DNA of 10,399 nucleotides from Gemmatimonadales bacterium UBA4456 (GTDB lineage: Bacteria; Gemmatimonadota; Gemmatimonadetes; Longimicrobiales; Gaopeijiaceae). The stretch covers positions 1 through 10,399 of the forward strand of contig DGOW01000024.1 in NCBI GenBank assembly GCA_002390225.1, given 5' to 3'. A program made the position numbers and the translations under genes. Within the stretch, counting starts at the first letter, position 1. Every line of letters starts with the position of its first letter. Positions 1-6,233 of this stretch are shown here, piece after piece. Under the pieces are notes generated by a model. It saw only the letters and a program-made list of their open reading frames with translations, was not told the origin of the DNA and did no database searches.

Positions 1-20
1 TTGCTGATACTGGACGCCTG

Positions 21-842
21 ATGAAAAACGCGGCGCAGCTATCCAGAACCTATCAAGCTCCTTTCGCACGGACTCTTCGTCAGTATAGCACTGTGAAACT
101 CGCCGCAGCAGCCGAGAGGCGTAGGCCGACGGCCTCCACCACCGAACTCACCTCATTCGAGTTTCTTTCCTACAGAGTCTGGACCTGGCGTGCTAACGAA
201 CTCAGATACCTGATAGACGAGATCTTCGTACGGGAGGAATACCGTTTCGAGTCGACCGAGGCGTCTCCCCGAATACTCGACTGCGGCAGCAACATCGGGA
301 TGTCAGTTCTGTACTTCAAACACACCTATCCCGACTCTCGCGTCGTCGCATTTGAGCCAGACCCTGCTTGTTTTGAGGCCCTCCGGCGCAACGTCGAAGA
401 TAACCGGCTCGATGGGGTCGAAATCCACAATGCCGCCGTAGCTCGCAAAGCTGGATCGATCCAGTTCTTCATCGATCCAACTAGGGCGGGCAGTCTCCTC
501 GGGAGTCTCTATCAGGAACGGGCACGTGGTGGTCGGCCCGTTGACGTGGTTTCAATTGGTTTGTCTTCCTTCCTACGCGAGCCTGCGGAGCTGCTCAAGC
601 TCGATATTGAAGGGGCAGAACTAGATGTGCTCCAAGACCTTACCGAGAGTGGGGCAATCGCGAGGGTCCGAGAGGCTGTCATCGAATATCACCACAATCT
701 GCCTTCGGGGACCAATCGATTATCGGAGTTCCTCGCGATGATCGAGGACGCCAGCTTCTCGTTTAGTATCGCTGCCGACAGTGCTCCGAGAGCCAGACGC
801 GATGCCTTCCAGGATGTATTCATCAGGGCGGAGCGACGTTGA
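21..842 (+). CDS. FkbM family SAM-dependent methyltransferase
   Basis: This 273-residue protein resembles FkbM/Methyltransf_21 enzymes, which transfer a methyl group from S-adenosylmethionine, usually to a hydroxyl on a sugar or polyketide. The substrate here cannot be read from sequence. The SAM-binding glycine loop is at residues 86-93 (LDCGSNIG), the acidic residue ending strand beta-2 is in FEPD at 111-114, and the family motif KLDIEGAE is at 193-200, where conserved acidic residues lie. About 80 residues precede the Rossmann core, roughly normal for the family. The reading frame stays open from the proposed ATG back to the window edge and the ribosome site is poor, so the true start may lie upstream. 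FkbM genes often sit in surface polysaccharide clusters, but no glycosyltransferase neighbour is visible. The family call is firm; the substrate is unknown. Confidence 0.9.
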   Translation: MKNAAQLSRTYQAPFARTLRQYSTVKLAAAAERRRPTASTTELTSFEFLSYRVWTWRANELRYLIDEIFVREEYRFESTEASPRILDCGSNIGMSVLYFKHTYPDSRVVAFEPDPACFEALRRNVEDNRLDGVEIHNAAVARKAGSIQFFIDPTRAGSLLGSLYQERARGGRPVDVVSIGLSSFLREPAELLKLDIEGAELDVLQDLTESGAIARVREAVIEYHHNLPSGTNRLSEFLAMIEDASFSFSIAADSAPRARRDAFQDVFIRAERR

Positions 843-959
843 CGGCCCCTGATACATCTTTCGCTGTTGCCGGGAACGGTACTGGTCTGCATCCGGTTTC
901 TTGAAGTAATCGGCAGAGTGGTCCGAAAGGCTACGCGCTCGTTAAGTTCCTCCGTCGTT

Positions 960-1033
960 GCGCCTGTAGCTCAGCTGGATAGAGCATCGGCCTTCTAAGC
1001 CGAATGTCGTAGGTTCGAGTCCTACCAGGCGCG
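960..1033 (+). tRNA. tRNA-Arg (anticodon UCU)
   Basis: A full cloverleaf can be drawn by eye. The acceptor stem is GCGCCTG (960-966) with CAGGCGC (1026-1032), and G1033 is the discriminator. The anticodon stem TCGGC/GCCGA encloses the loop CTTCTAA, with TCT at 994-996. The T stem GTAGG/CCTAC encloses TTCGAGT. The D arm has the standard TAGCTCAGCTGGATAGAGC form. The anticodon reads AGA/AGG, so this is arginine. The 3' CCA is not encoded. A recombinase remnant lies just beyond the terminator, so the 3' end of this gene is a plausible old island insertion site. Confidence 0.97.
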
Positions 1034-1046
1034 TTACCGAGAGTCT

Positions 1047-1087
1047 AAGCCCTGCCTGCCTTTCCGGGCGGTCAGGGCTTTTGTTTT
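1047..1087 (+). terminator. Rho-independent terminator after tRNA-Arg
   Basis: A perfect 8-bp outer stem, AAGCCCTG with CAGGGCTT, encloses a shorter GCC/GGC inner pairing around a TTTCCG loop. It is followed at once by the T-rich run TTTTGTTTT. It starts 13 nt past the tRNA and is well placed to end its transcript. Confidence 0.85.
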
Positions 1088-1135
1088 CAGCTTCGTCTTT
1101 TGGGCGGTGACAGTAGCGGTGACAAAGAGCCTGCA

Positions 1136-1318
1136 TCAGGCCAGCAGTCTGAGCCGCTCGCGTAGACGCTCTTTGTGCTGCTCCACGCGATACTCGACGT
1201 CTTCGGAGCGGTGCCGGATGTCTCCGAGGTGCCCGTAGATCCGATCTACCAGCGACGTTCCTCCGTGACCTAGCCACCTGCTCACAGTGAACTTCGATAT
1301 CGGGTGGCCGCCGTCGAG
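1136..1318 (-). pseudogene. Tyrosine recombinase (integrase), C-terminal remnant
   Basis: Read on the minus strand, the last 57-60 codons match the C-terminal catalytic end of phage/island-type tyrosine recombinases. VSRWLGHGGTSLVDRIYGHL contains the conserved GH(G) histidine (codon at 1265-1267) and the nucleophilic tyrosine in IYGHL (codon at 1235-1237). A charged helical tail ending RLRLLA follows. The HxLR box, the first catalytic arginine and the whole N-terminal DNA-binding part are missing. Upstream of about 1318 the frame runs into an attC site, so this is a fragment, not a working enzyme. It faces the tRNA-Arg 3' end, the expected arrangement for an island integrase next to its attachment site. 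It does not look like IntI. The family call is fairly sure; the exact break point is not. Confidence 0.72.
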
Positions 1319-1339
1319 CGTCTGAAGGCCGGAGGCGCC

Positions 1340-1434
1340 GCCCAACAAGCGATTGCTACAGTCGTGGGTTATCGGGTCGATACGCTTCGCTGGTGAGCGA
1401 GTAGGCCACGCAGTAGAATCGCGAGACGTTAGAG
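1340..1434 (+). repeat. Integron attC site (attC-a), start of cassette 1
   Basis: R'' is GCCCAAC (1340-1346), a perfect RYYYAAC box. The left arm is GCGATT (1349-1354), one unpaired G (1355), then CTAC (1356-1359). The right arm is GTAG then AATCGC (1413-1422) and pairs with every left-arm base except that G. R' is GTTAGAG (1428-1434), which fits GTTRRRY except in the last base. Imperfect palindromy with an extrahelical base is the hallmark of folded attC sites recognised by IntI. The site is 95 nt, a normal size. R'' and R' share only AAC/GTT here because R' belongs to the next cassette. Confidence 0.85.
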
Positions 1435-2100
1435 CGCACCGATCAGGGCGTTGGTCGGTGCATGAAACTTGAGACCTAGAGGATGTCATGAGTCAGAGAG
1501 CCGAAAGCCTTGCCGAACGAATTTTGATGGGTGCGAAAGCGCTGGCCGATTACGCCGACGGGCTGGACGACGAGCAGTGGTCGCGGCCCGTCGCGGGTGA
1601 TGGGCGCCCGGTCGGCGTAGTGGTTCACCACGTTGCGTCCGCCTACCCGATCGAGGTTGATCTCGCTGAGAAGTTGGGCACCGGCGAAGCCATTGAGGGA
1701 GTCGGCTGGTCCGCGATCCATGAAATGAACGCGGTGCACGCGAGTGAGCACGCCTCGGCGTCAAAGGCTTCGGCGCTCGAGCTGCTCCGCAACAACTCAG
1801 AAGAGGCGGCGGCGCGAGTTCGAGGAATGACGGACGAGCAACTCGATTCGGCAGCGACCGTGTCTCTGAACGGGGGCGCGCCACTCACTGCTCAGTTCTT
1901 CATCGAAGATCATGCCCTGCGTCACAGCTTCCACCATCTGTCCAAGATTCGGGCGACGCTCGCGGACTGAGATCGTTGCGGGCGTGCGCTCTAACAAGGA
2001 ATTGCTACTGACGCGGAATAGGTCTGCGGGTACGAGTCACTCGCCTTCAGCTCGCGACTCTTTGCGAATGGGCGGGCTGTGGCAGCAGAATGCCGGGACG
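1429..2100 (+). mobile_element. Integron gene cassette 1 (DinB-like)
   Basis: This is the 672-bp interval between the G^TT cleavage points of two consecutive attC sites. It holds one gene in the cassette direction, starting 59 nt inside the left edge and ending 18 nt before R'' of its own attC. The first 12 bases from the cleavage G (1428-1439) are the exact reverse complement of 1984-1995. That is expected because the two ends form one site when the cassette is circular. The layout, size and single promoterless-looking gene are typical of integron cassettes. Confidence 0.8.
1488..1970 (+). CDS. DinB/YfiT-like four-helix metal-binding protein
   Basis: This 160-residue, soluble, mostly helical protein resembles the DinB superfamily, whose members bind a metal with three histidines and include thiol transferases and stress-linked proteins of unknown activity. 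Visible candidates for ligands are H47/H48 in VVVHHVA and H142, H146, H149 and H150 in EDHALRHSFHHLSKI; the second group closely matches the family's C-terminal histidine pattern. H84 lies in the middle helix. Length is normal. The start has a good ribosome site (AGAGG at 1478-1482, 5 nt spacing). It is the only gene in cassette 1. No substrate can be inferred. Confidence 0.75.
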   Translation: MSQRAESLAERILMGAKALADYADGLDDEQWSRPVAGDGRPVGVVVHHVASAYPIEVDLAEKLGTGEAIEGVGWSAIHEMNAVHASEHASASKASALELLRNNSEEAAARVRGMTDEQLDSAATVSLNGGAPLTAQFFIEDHALRHSFHHLSKIRATLAD

Positions 2101-2106
2101 TCAGGC
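1989..2106 (+). repeat. Integron attC site (attC-b), cassette 1 / cassette 2 junction
   Basis: R'' is CTCTAAC (1989-1995); its first base deviates from RYYYAAC. The left arm is GGAATT (1998-2003), an extra G (2004), then CTACTG (2005-2010). The right arm is CAGCAG then AATGCC (2083-2094), pairing apart from the extra G and two mismatches. R' is GTCAGGC (2100-2106), one transition away from GTTRRRY. It shares 16 identical bases of the left end (1991-2006) and 15 of the right arm (2081-2095) with the next site. The centre can form further pairing (GAGTC/GACTC). The site is 118 nt. Confidence 0.85.
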
Positions 2107-2897
2107 CGCAGCGTCTTCCGCCTCGGGTGTCTTGTCCTCGTCATGAGAGAGAGCGCTGAGCATCAAGCTTGAGTGGTCTGGTCGGGTCGAAGCAGTACAG
2201 CCAAGGATTCGGCTGACTCGGTCATACGATGAACGGATGCACAGCTATCTGGGCTTCCTCCTTCGAGTCAGCGGGCACCTCGAGGAGTTCGAGGCCATCT
2301 TCTCGGTCGGGCTGGGGAAGGTTGCGTTCTCCAAGCACCAACCCCAAGTCGGGGATGTTGTGAGCGGGCTTGGTGTCGAATCCCCGCCCTGGGAGCCGGC
2401 TGACATATACAAGGTCAGCGAATTCAAGATCGGGGAGAGGGGGCCAGACATTGAGAGTGCCGCACCTCCGTGGGTTGGCAGTCTCCCGGATCTCCCCACC
2501 TACCGAGCTCGAGGGTACCGCCGACTGTCTCCGCAGACCTATGCAGCGCGCTGCGACAGCTGCAAGTGGGCCTGCCGCATGTCCGTCGAGATCATCATGG
2601 ACCGGTGGGACGCGACGGTGAAACGTCATCGCTACGAGACGTTCTGCTACGGCCCAAGATCGTGCGCGCTGTATCGTGCTGGGCGACTTCGGACGGTTCC
2701 GTGGAAGGGAGGCCCGGCCTGGGAGGAACCAGAGTGGCTGGACGATGAGGCCACGTCGCATCGTGGGCCGGATGAGTGACCCGATTCCCTGTGATCTACG
2801 GCCTAACAAGGAATTGCTGCTGTCCGCGTTCGCTTGGCGGGCGACTCATTGCGGTCGCTGGCGCGCGGGCGGGGTGCGGCAGCAGAATGCCGAGATG
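2101..2897 (+). mobile_element. Integron gene cassette 2 (Cys-motif protein)
   Basis: This is the 797-bp interval between the cleavage points of the second and third attC sites. The left end GTCAGGCCGCAG (2100-2111) matches the reverse complement of CTACGGCCTAAC (2796-2807) at 10 of 12 bases; both differences are transitions. This links the start and end of the same cassette. The single forward gene ends 21 nt before R''. The first 136 bases have no recognised gene; I could not pick a convincing promoter there. Confidence 0.78.
2237..2779 (+). CDS. Uncharacterised protein with paired Cys motifs
   Basis: I recognise the overall pattern as a family of uncharacterised bacterial proteins but know no function for it. 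The 180-residue protein has no signal peptide or membrane segment. The C-terminal half is the distinctive part: RARGYRRL at 91-97, Cys106-x2-Cys109-x3-Cys113 (CDSCKWAC), then ETFCYGPRSC with Cys137 and Cys143, and an acidic end with HRGPDE at 175-180. The cysteine spacing suggests a small metal or iron-sulfur site, which is inference only. The N-terminal half has tryptophan/proline-rich stretches (PPWEPADIYK) that look conserved rather than random. No strong ribosome site precedes this ATG. It is the sole gene of cassette 2. The gene looks real, judging from the family-like pattern and a stop placed just before the attC. Confidence 0.7.
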   Translation: MHSYLGFLLRVSGHLEEFEAIFSVGLGKVAFSKHQPQVGDVVSGLGVESPPWEPADIYKVSEFKIGERGPDIESAAPPWVGSLPDLPTYRARGYRRLSPQTYAARCDSCKWACRMSVEIIMDRWDATVKRHRYETFCYGPRSCALYRAGRLRTVPWKGGPAWEEPEWLDDEATSHRGPDE

Positions 2898-2903
2898 TTA
2901 GAT
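2801..2903 (+). repeat. Integron attC site (attC-c), end of cassette 2
   Basis: This is the best site of the set. R'' GCCTAAC (2801-2807) and R' GTTAGAT (2897-2903) both fit the consensus boxes perfectly. The left arm is GGAATT (2810-2815), an extra G (2816), then CTGCTG (2817-2822). The right arm is CAGCAG (2880-2885) then AATGCC (2886-2891), with one A/G mismatch. The 103-nt length and the single extrahelical G match the two upstream sites. R' opens a third cassette-like unit beginning at 2898, but no clear closing attC with R'' ATCTAAC is found in the window. Confidence 0.88.
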
Positions 2904-2950
2904 CGTTCGACGTCTGGGTGCGGCAGACGTTCCAGCAAGAGAGACCATAG

Positions 2951-3571
2951 ATGTCACGCTTCTGCTTCCTCCTGTCGCTCGTCCTGTCTTCCTGGGCCCG
3001 TTGTGGAGTCGCTGCGCAGGCCAGCCCACCCAACGTTGTGCTGATCATTACCGACGACCTGGGCTACTCCGACTTGGGCGCCTACGGGGCCACGGACATC
3101 CGGACGCCCGCGATCGACGGGAACGGCGAAGCCGGTGTGCGGCTCACGGATGTTTACTCGAACGGGGTCTTGTGCAGTCCTACGCGAGCGGGCTTGATCT
3201 CCGGCCGATACCAGCAGCGGTACGCGCTAACCGTACCTCTCGGTGGTCGGCAGGATAGCCGGGGCCTCATTGTGACCGGCAATTCGCTACCTCAACCCTT
3301 GAAGGATGCCGGGTACGCGACGGGCCTGATCGGCAAATGGCACCTCGGCAGCCAACCAGAATTCAGCCCGAACGCGCACGGCTTCGACTACTTCTTCGGC
3401 ATGCTCAAGCGCGAGAGGGTCAACCGACGCAGGTACCTGACCGTGGCCGATGCCCGCGCCGACGTCTTCGACTACATCAAAGGCTTCCACAACCCCAGAA
3501 TCCAGCGGAGGCTCGACTCCCGCACCGATGAGATCAGTGCCTTAACTCACCTGTCCGCGAAAACGGGGTAG
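2951..3571 (+). pseudogene. Truncated secreted sulfatase fused to an IS3 transposase tail
   Basis: Residues 1-23 look like a signal peptide. Residues 28-149 are the N-terminal part of a type I sulfatase: the metal-binding Asp pair D35/D36 in IITDDLGYSDLG, the formylglycine motif C75-S-P-T-R79 followed by AGLISGRY, and GKWHLG at 128-133. Sulfatases hydrolyse sulfate esters and normally have about 450-550 residues. Here the sulfatase match stops near FDYFFG (residue 150). The last 55 or so residues (LKRERVNRR, ADARADVFDYIKGFHNP, LTHLSAKTG) instead resemble the C-terminus of an IS3-family OrfB transposase. The frame is continuous across the join. The missing C-terminal metal ligands and subdomain argue strongly against activity. 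It begins 54 nt after the third attC. Confidence 0.8.
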
Positions 3572-3577
3572 AACCAT
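3398..3577 (+). mobile_element. IS3-family insertion sequence remnant (3' end)
   Basis: The frame encodes the end of an IS3-type DDE transposase: FF.(M)LKRERV resembles the segment around the catalytic glutamate, but the Glu itself is not present. RRRYLTVADARADVFDYIKGFHNPR is the typical following helix, and the frame stops in the terminal repeat. The last bases, TGTCCGCG, AAAACGGGG and TAGAACCA (3552-3577), look like the inner-to-outer right terminal inverted repeat of such elements. No left end, OrfA or DD residues occur in the window, so this is a deletion relic. The left boundary is approximate because both partners share an FF-type sequence at the join. Confidence 0.62.
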
Positions 3578-4832
3578 GCACCGCCCAAGATTCGGTACCG
3601 ACGCAGTTCTCCTCGCAGTGGTCGCTTCGACGATAGGCGGCTGTGTCGACTTCGGTGGCCCAGATCGTGTCCCTGAAGCGATGCGGAGCGACAGCGCCGG
3701 AATCGAGGTCGTTCTCAACTCGATCGCGGCCACGGCCGTGCCAGTCTACGCCACCCTAGACAGCGTGCCTAGCCTGCACCTCGGCTCACTGGATGGGGCC
3801 CCAGAAGAACAGTTCGGTGAAGTCAACGATGTGCTCCCTCTTGCCAACGGAGGTGTCGCGGTCCTGGACGGCCAAGCCGCTCTGATCCGACTGTTTGACT
3901 CGGACGGAGCGTATCAGTTGACGCTCGGCACGAGGGGGCAGGGCCCGGGAGAGTTCCAGAGCCCGATCGCACTAGCGCTCCTGCCCGGCGACACGCTGGC
4001 TGTGTTCGACGCCGGGCCGAGGCGGATCACGCGCTTCGGCCTGGACGGCTCGCTCGGCCGAATCACAACGCTCAACGACACTCAGGCCCGGATCGTTGCC
4101 GCGGGGTTCCTGCCCGACGGTAGACTGGTCGGCCAGTCGCGGTGGCTTGCTCCCGGTGGAGGACCGCTCCCTGGACCAGAACTCACGTTTGGCCGTGACT
4201 CGGCGGTCCTGACAATCTTCAGGGGCGACGGCGCGGTCGATGATACCGTCGACGTGGTGCCGGGCCGAGAGACCCTGACAAGCGTCACGAGGAGCGGGCA
4301 GGGCTTCTCTGTGTTCCGACGGTCAGCGGCCTTCGGGCGGACCAATGTGTTCACGACTCATCCGGACGGGGTCTGGTCTTCGGAGAACGATCGATTCGAA
4401 CTCCGCCTCCGCCACACCGAGGGTGGACGGCTCCTGCGCATCGTGCGTGCTCCCGGGCTCGAGAAGGCCATTGAAGACGATCTGGCTCGGGTCATATATG
4501 AGCGGGCTCTTGCCGAAGCGGAGACGCCAGATGACAGACGCCGCACGGAGGAATGGTACGCCCTCTCCCCCAGACCTGACCGGCAGCCTGCGTTCGACCT
4601 CCTCGTCGCGGACGAGAGCTCGCGCCTGTGGGTACGTGAATGGTCGACTCCCGGGCCCACGTCCCGCTGGTGGGTGTTTGAGGGAGGTGGGGCTGTCCTG
4701 GGGTTCGTGGATGTCCCCACTTCGTTGAGGATCAGATCCATACGCTGCGAATGGGTTTGGGGGGTGGAGCAGGACGATCTCGACGTAAGCTATGTGGTGC
4801 GCTACGCACTGAGGGGGGAGGGCGTCTGCTGA
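3576..4832 (+). CDS. 6-bladed beta-propeller lipoprotein (propeller 1)
   Basis: The protein has 418 residues. An N-terminal hydrophobic segment ends in the lipobox I20-G-G-C23, so it is probably lipid-anchored and exported. The rest is beta-rich with NHL/6-bladed-propeller-like repeats: SDSAGIEVVLNS at 38-49, FGEVNDVLPLANGGVAVLDG at 80-99, GTRGQGPGEF at 118-127 and DTLAVFDAGPRRITRFGLDG further on. These signatures occur in large paralogous families in Gemmatimonadota; no enzymatic role is known and ligand binding is only a guess. The end (VWGVEQDDLDVSYVVRYAL) aligns with the end of the second propeller in this window. The ATG lies at the very edge of the IS remnant, 4 nt after the previous stop, and uses GGGG (3565-3568) as its only ribosome-like site. 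The original promoter and start region may therefore have been replaced. Confidence 0.82.
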   Translation: MHRPRFGTDAVLLAVVASTIGGCVDFGGPDRVPEAMRSDSAGIEVVLNSIAATAVPVYATLDSVPSLHLGSLDGAPEEQFGEVNDVLPLANGGVAVLDGQAALIRLFDSDGAYQLTLGTRGQGPGEFQSPIALALLPGDTLAVFDAGPRRITRFGLDGSLGRITTLNDTQARIVAAGFLPDGRLVGQSRWLAPGGGPLPGPELTFGRDSAVLTIFRGDGAVDDTVDVVPGRETLTSVTRSGQGFSVFRRSAAFGRTNVFTTHPDGVWSSENDRFELRLRHTEGGRLLRIVRAPGLEKAIEDDLARVIYERALAEAETPDDRRRTEEWYALSPRPDRQPAFDLLVADESSRLWVREWSTPGPTSRWWVFEGGGAVLGFVDVPTSLRIRSIRCEWVWGVEQDDLDVSYVVRYALRGEGVC

Positions 4833-4964
4833 TGCCCGGGCCGGGGCTCCTCCTGCGGCGGTGCCCCTCAGGATCGCGGCCTTGCGGCCTCCGCTAGCTA
4901 CCGGGACTGTTATTTCTAGGTGCGATCGGTGAGGGGGCTGAATGGCAAGAGCCATGAAGGGCAC

Positions 4965-5825
4965 ATGATGAGGCGGCTGCCTATCGGCCTGACGCTGGCT
5001 GCCGGACTTGTCCTGCCGTCCATCGTCGAAGCCCAATCCCTCCGCGGCCTGGTTGTGGAGCGGGACACAAATCGCACCATCGAGCTCGCGACTGTTCTCA
5101 TGACCGGCGAGAAGGGAGACACGATTGCCTCCGCTCTGTCGGACGAGAACGGCTTCTTCATGCTGGAAGCGGACGAAGGCGGCCGCTACACACTCGTTGC
5201 CGAAGGACTCGGTTACCGGGCCATCGTGGTTGGGCGGTTCGACCTCGAGGACAACGAAGACCGCGTCGTGGAGGTGACCCTCGATCTCCGACCGATCGGG
5301 CTGCAGGGTCTGAATGTCGACGCGGGCGAGCCGGAGTTGAGGGGGCTCGCGGCGACTGGATTCTACGACCGGCTGGCTGCGGGGGAGGGGCACTACCTCC
5401 TACCCGGGCAGATCCTCAACAGCCGGGAGCGGTGGACTGCCCAGCTCTTCTGGGAGATGGACGCCGCAGTCGCCCGCGTCCGGCAGGCGGGCCGTGGGCC
5501 GTGGGACAATAGGGTGGAAATCAAGAACGTCGCCGGAATGTCCCTCTATTGCACGCCGCGGATCTTCGTCGACGGAATATGGATCCAGGAGCCCGCCCGG
5601 ATGGTGCGCGTGGATCCGGACGAGTCGCTCCATGGCGATCGTGTCTCGGACGTCCCTAACCAGGCGCTGTCGGATTTGGTGCCAAAGGACGACCTCCTCG
5701 CGATCGAGGTCTATCTGGAGGGAAGTGTCCCCTCCCGCTTCGCTCGGGCGATGGAACTGGACGAAGCCGGGGACCCGCTGGTGTGTGGGGTGGTGCTCTT
5801 CTGGACGGCGGCGTACGCGGGTTAG
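4965..5825 (+). CDS. Secreted carboxypeptidase-regulatory-like / TonB-plug-like protein
   Basis: This protein of 286 residues is probably exported. Residues 1-23 form a signal peptide ending VEAQ. Residues 25-108 are a carboxypeptidase-regulatory-like beta-sandwich (LRGLVVERDTNRTIELATV, then SDENGFFMLEADEGGRYTLVAEGLGYR). A linker leads to a C-terminal part resembling a TonB receptor plug: RIFVDGIWI (199-207), DLLAIEVYLEGSVPSRF (243-259) and CGVVLFWT (274-281). No beta-barrel follows, so it is not a full receptor. Cys196 and Cys274 could form a disulfide in the periplasm. ATG 4965 or 4968 is preferred over an upstream GTG because AAGG (4957-4960) sits just ahead and the signal peptide begins there. 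It may serve as an envelope binding or assembly protein; the ligand is unknown. Confidence 0.8.
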   Translation: MMRRLPIGLTLAAGLVLPSIVEAQSLRGLVVERDTNRTIELATVLMTGEKGDTIASALSDENGFFMLEADEGGRYTLVAEGLGYRAIVVGRFDLEDNEDRVVEVTLDLRPIGLQGLNVDAGEPELRGLAATGFYDRLAAGEGHYLLPGQILNSRERWTAQLFWEMDAAVARVRQAGRGPWDNRVEIKNVAGMSLYCTPRIFVDGIWIQEPARMVRVDPDESLHGDRVSDVPNQALSDLVPKDDLLAIEVYLEGSVPSRFARAMELDEAGDPLVCGVVLFWTAAYAG

Positions 5826-6233
5826 GCCATGTGTGAGTTGTCCCGGCCCGGGCCCGTCAGGAGGACTCTACGCATGGATCGGCCATCCCACCCCTCGAGG
5901 AGGACGATCCAGCGGGCCTGGGGCAGTGACTCATAGTCATCTCATCGAGATCAGTTCTGTAAGACGGCGCTGCGTTTGAAGGCCGCGCCATCTGACAAGC
6001 GACCACTGTAGTCGGCTCAATTCGAGACCGTCGGACTCAAGTCAATCAGTCTCCGATGATCCCGGCGCGGTTCAGTCAACGGCGGTATCCAAACAGCGGC
6101 CGCTGCTGACACGGGTTAGAATCGGGTCACGCGCGGCTGCTTGCGCTCTTCATTTGGGTCCGTACAGCAGGTTTTCGCGACTGCATACAGAGCACAGGAG
6201 TACCATCGGAGTGAACACAACCGAGCCAGTTTC
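5826..6233 (+). other. Gene-free stretch with a possible decayed attC-like element
   Basis: No convincing protein or RNA gene is seen in these 408 bases. Two weak signals occur. ATCTGACAAGCGA near 5989-6001 resembles an attC R''/left arm and differs by one transition from the R'' expected for a unit opened by R' GTTAGAT at 2897. CTGACACGG (6106-6114) followed 54 nt later by CCGTACAGCAG (6160-6170) resembles a second element near the right end of the window. Neither forms a clean paired structure by eye. No T-tailed terminator was found. Confidence 0.35.

Noticed and set aside
942..1277. Minus-strand open frame of 111 codons across the tRNA gene
   Set aside because: Its LVGLEPTTFGLEGRCSIQLSYRR stretch is the antisense of the tRNA, a familiar spurious translation; the frame also overlaps the terminator and the integrase remnant in another frame.
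1136..1318. Integrase remnant as an integron integrase (IntI)
   Set aside because: The surviving box (VSRWLGHGGTSLVDRIYGHL) resembles phage/island integrases, and nothing IntI-specific is visible in the fragment.
4833..4920. GC-rich palindromic GGCC repeats after propeller 1 as a terminator
   Set aside because: Stems are only about 4-5 bp and no T-run follows.
4323..5393. Long minus-strand frame (356 codons)
   Set aside because: It lies opposite two plus-strand genes with signal peptides and recognisable domains and shows no family signature. High GC produces such shadows.
5818..5827. GTTAGGC at the end of the plug-like gene, a perfect GTTRRRY box
   Set aside because: No attC arms or R'' box in front of it; a 7-mer match of this degeneracy is expected by chance.
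5987..6113. Possible closing attC of the unit opened at 2898 (R'' ATCTGAC, left arm GCGACCACTG, right arm CAGCGGCCGC)
   Set aside because: R'' is one base from the expected ATCTAAC, but the arms have two A/C mismatches, the R' spacing is wrong, and a cassette of over 3 kb would be abnormal. Kept only as a remark.
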